Made by a program: the position numbers and the translations under genes
Origin: a bacterium
Lineage (GTDB): Bacteria; Desulfobacterota; Anaeroferrophillalia; Anaeroferrophillales; Anaeroferrophillaceae
Assembly: GCA_029940125.1 (NCBI GenBank)
Contig: JAOZRP010000138.1
Span: forward strand, 1 to 6,419
Direction of reading: 5' to 3'
DNA: 6,419 bases
The notes under the pieces: model-generated
Database searches by the model: none
Seen by the model: only the letters and a program-made list of their open reading frames with translations
Told to the model about the DNA's origin: nothing
Part shown: positions 6,304 through 6,419 of the stretch, in pieces
How positions within the stretch are numbered: the stretch's first letter is position 1
How the letters are laid out: each line of letters opens with the position of its first letter

Positions 6304-6314
6304 TGATAAAAATT
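6304..6314. repeat. Right copy of the 11-bp direct repeat
   Basis: TGATAAAAATT, identical to 6045-6055, immediately follows the right end of the palindromic element. Confidence 0.5.
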
Positions 6315-6419
6315 ATTAAACAGTTCGGAAAAACTGCCGAAAAGGATAGGAATCGAAGGAATGGATCACGCACATAACAGTAAAATCAGCTAAGGCGGGC
6401 CTAACGCCCGCAACCCAAA
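6315..6419. other. Right-edge non-coding stretch with GC hairpin and attC-like motif
   Basis: No supported gene is present. On the plus strand two short frames are open out of the palindromic element: ATG 6303 to TAA 6377 (24 residues, Lys/Arg-rich) and a frame from 6310 to TAA 6393. Neither has a clear Shine-Dalgarno, so neither is called. GCGGGC (6395-6400) and GCCCGC (6406-6411) form a 6-bp hairpin around CTAAC. The overlapping GCCTAAC (6399-6405) fits the RYYYAAC end box of integron attC sites. Without the rest of the site it cannot be assigned. Confidence 0.25.

Noticed and set aside
6032..6373. Minus-strand frame of 113 codons
   Set aside because: It runs straight through the palindromic element and both of its flanking repeats, so it cannot be an ancestral gene. 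It has no Shine-Dalgarno and no recognisable motif.
6395..6411. GCGGGC/GCCCGC hairpin as an intrinsic terminator
   Set aside because: No T-run directly follows on the plus strand. On the minus strand only a loose TTTT lies several bases away, and no gene ends there in view.

Overview
The window looks like a chromosomal segment of a Gram-negative bacterium with moderately high GC. The reasons are a TonB-type protein (which implies an outer membrane), an RluD-type 23S pseudouridine synthase, an FmdB zinc-ribbon protein and a YggT/DUF167 pair. Gene order and protein flavour suggest a deltaproteobacterium (Desulfobacterota, perhaps a Desulfobulbales relative). That placement is an impression from the sequence, not the result of a search.

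Layout from left to right. Positions 1-132 are non-coding, with a strong short hairpin and a possible start codon of a further minus-strand gene at the very edge. A XerC-type tyrosine recombinase lies at 133-1041 on the minus strand. It is divergent from a TonB family protein at 1203-2165 on the plus strand, and the 161-bp spacer holds a plausible promoter for each. The TonB gene converges on a run of six minus-strand genes read from right to left: a TPR protein (5875 to 5120), an RluD-like pseudouridine synthase (5066 to 4080), PgeF (4080 to 3253), YggT (3228 to 2926), DUF167/YggU (2904 to 2608) and an FmdB-family zinc ribbon (2500 to 2204). The block from rluD to DUF167 is tightly packed. 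rluD and pgeF share a TGATG stop/start, so they are probably co-transcribed. fmdB sits behind a 107-bp gap with a hairpin in its leader and may be partly independent.

Functionally the block is housekeeping: rRNA pseudouridylation, peptidoglycan quality control (PgeF), a small membrane protein linked to the division/envelope neighbourhood (YggT), and small conserved proteins. XerC resolves chromosome dimers together with a XerD encoded elsewhere. No defence system, toxin-antitoxin pair, CRISPR array, tRNA or rRNA was seen.

The right end (5876-6419) has no convincing gene and is the most unusual part. It holds a 248-bp imperfect palindrome (6056-6303) with nested inverted repeats on one common centre. 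Its ends are near-matching inverted termini, and it is flanked by a perfect 11-bp direct repeat. This is the signature of a MITE or an internally deleted insertion sequence with its target-site duplication. At the extreme right edge a small GC hairpin contains a motif that fits one end of an integron attC site, but the window stops before this can be tested.
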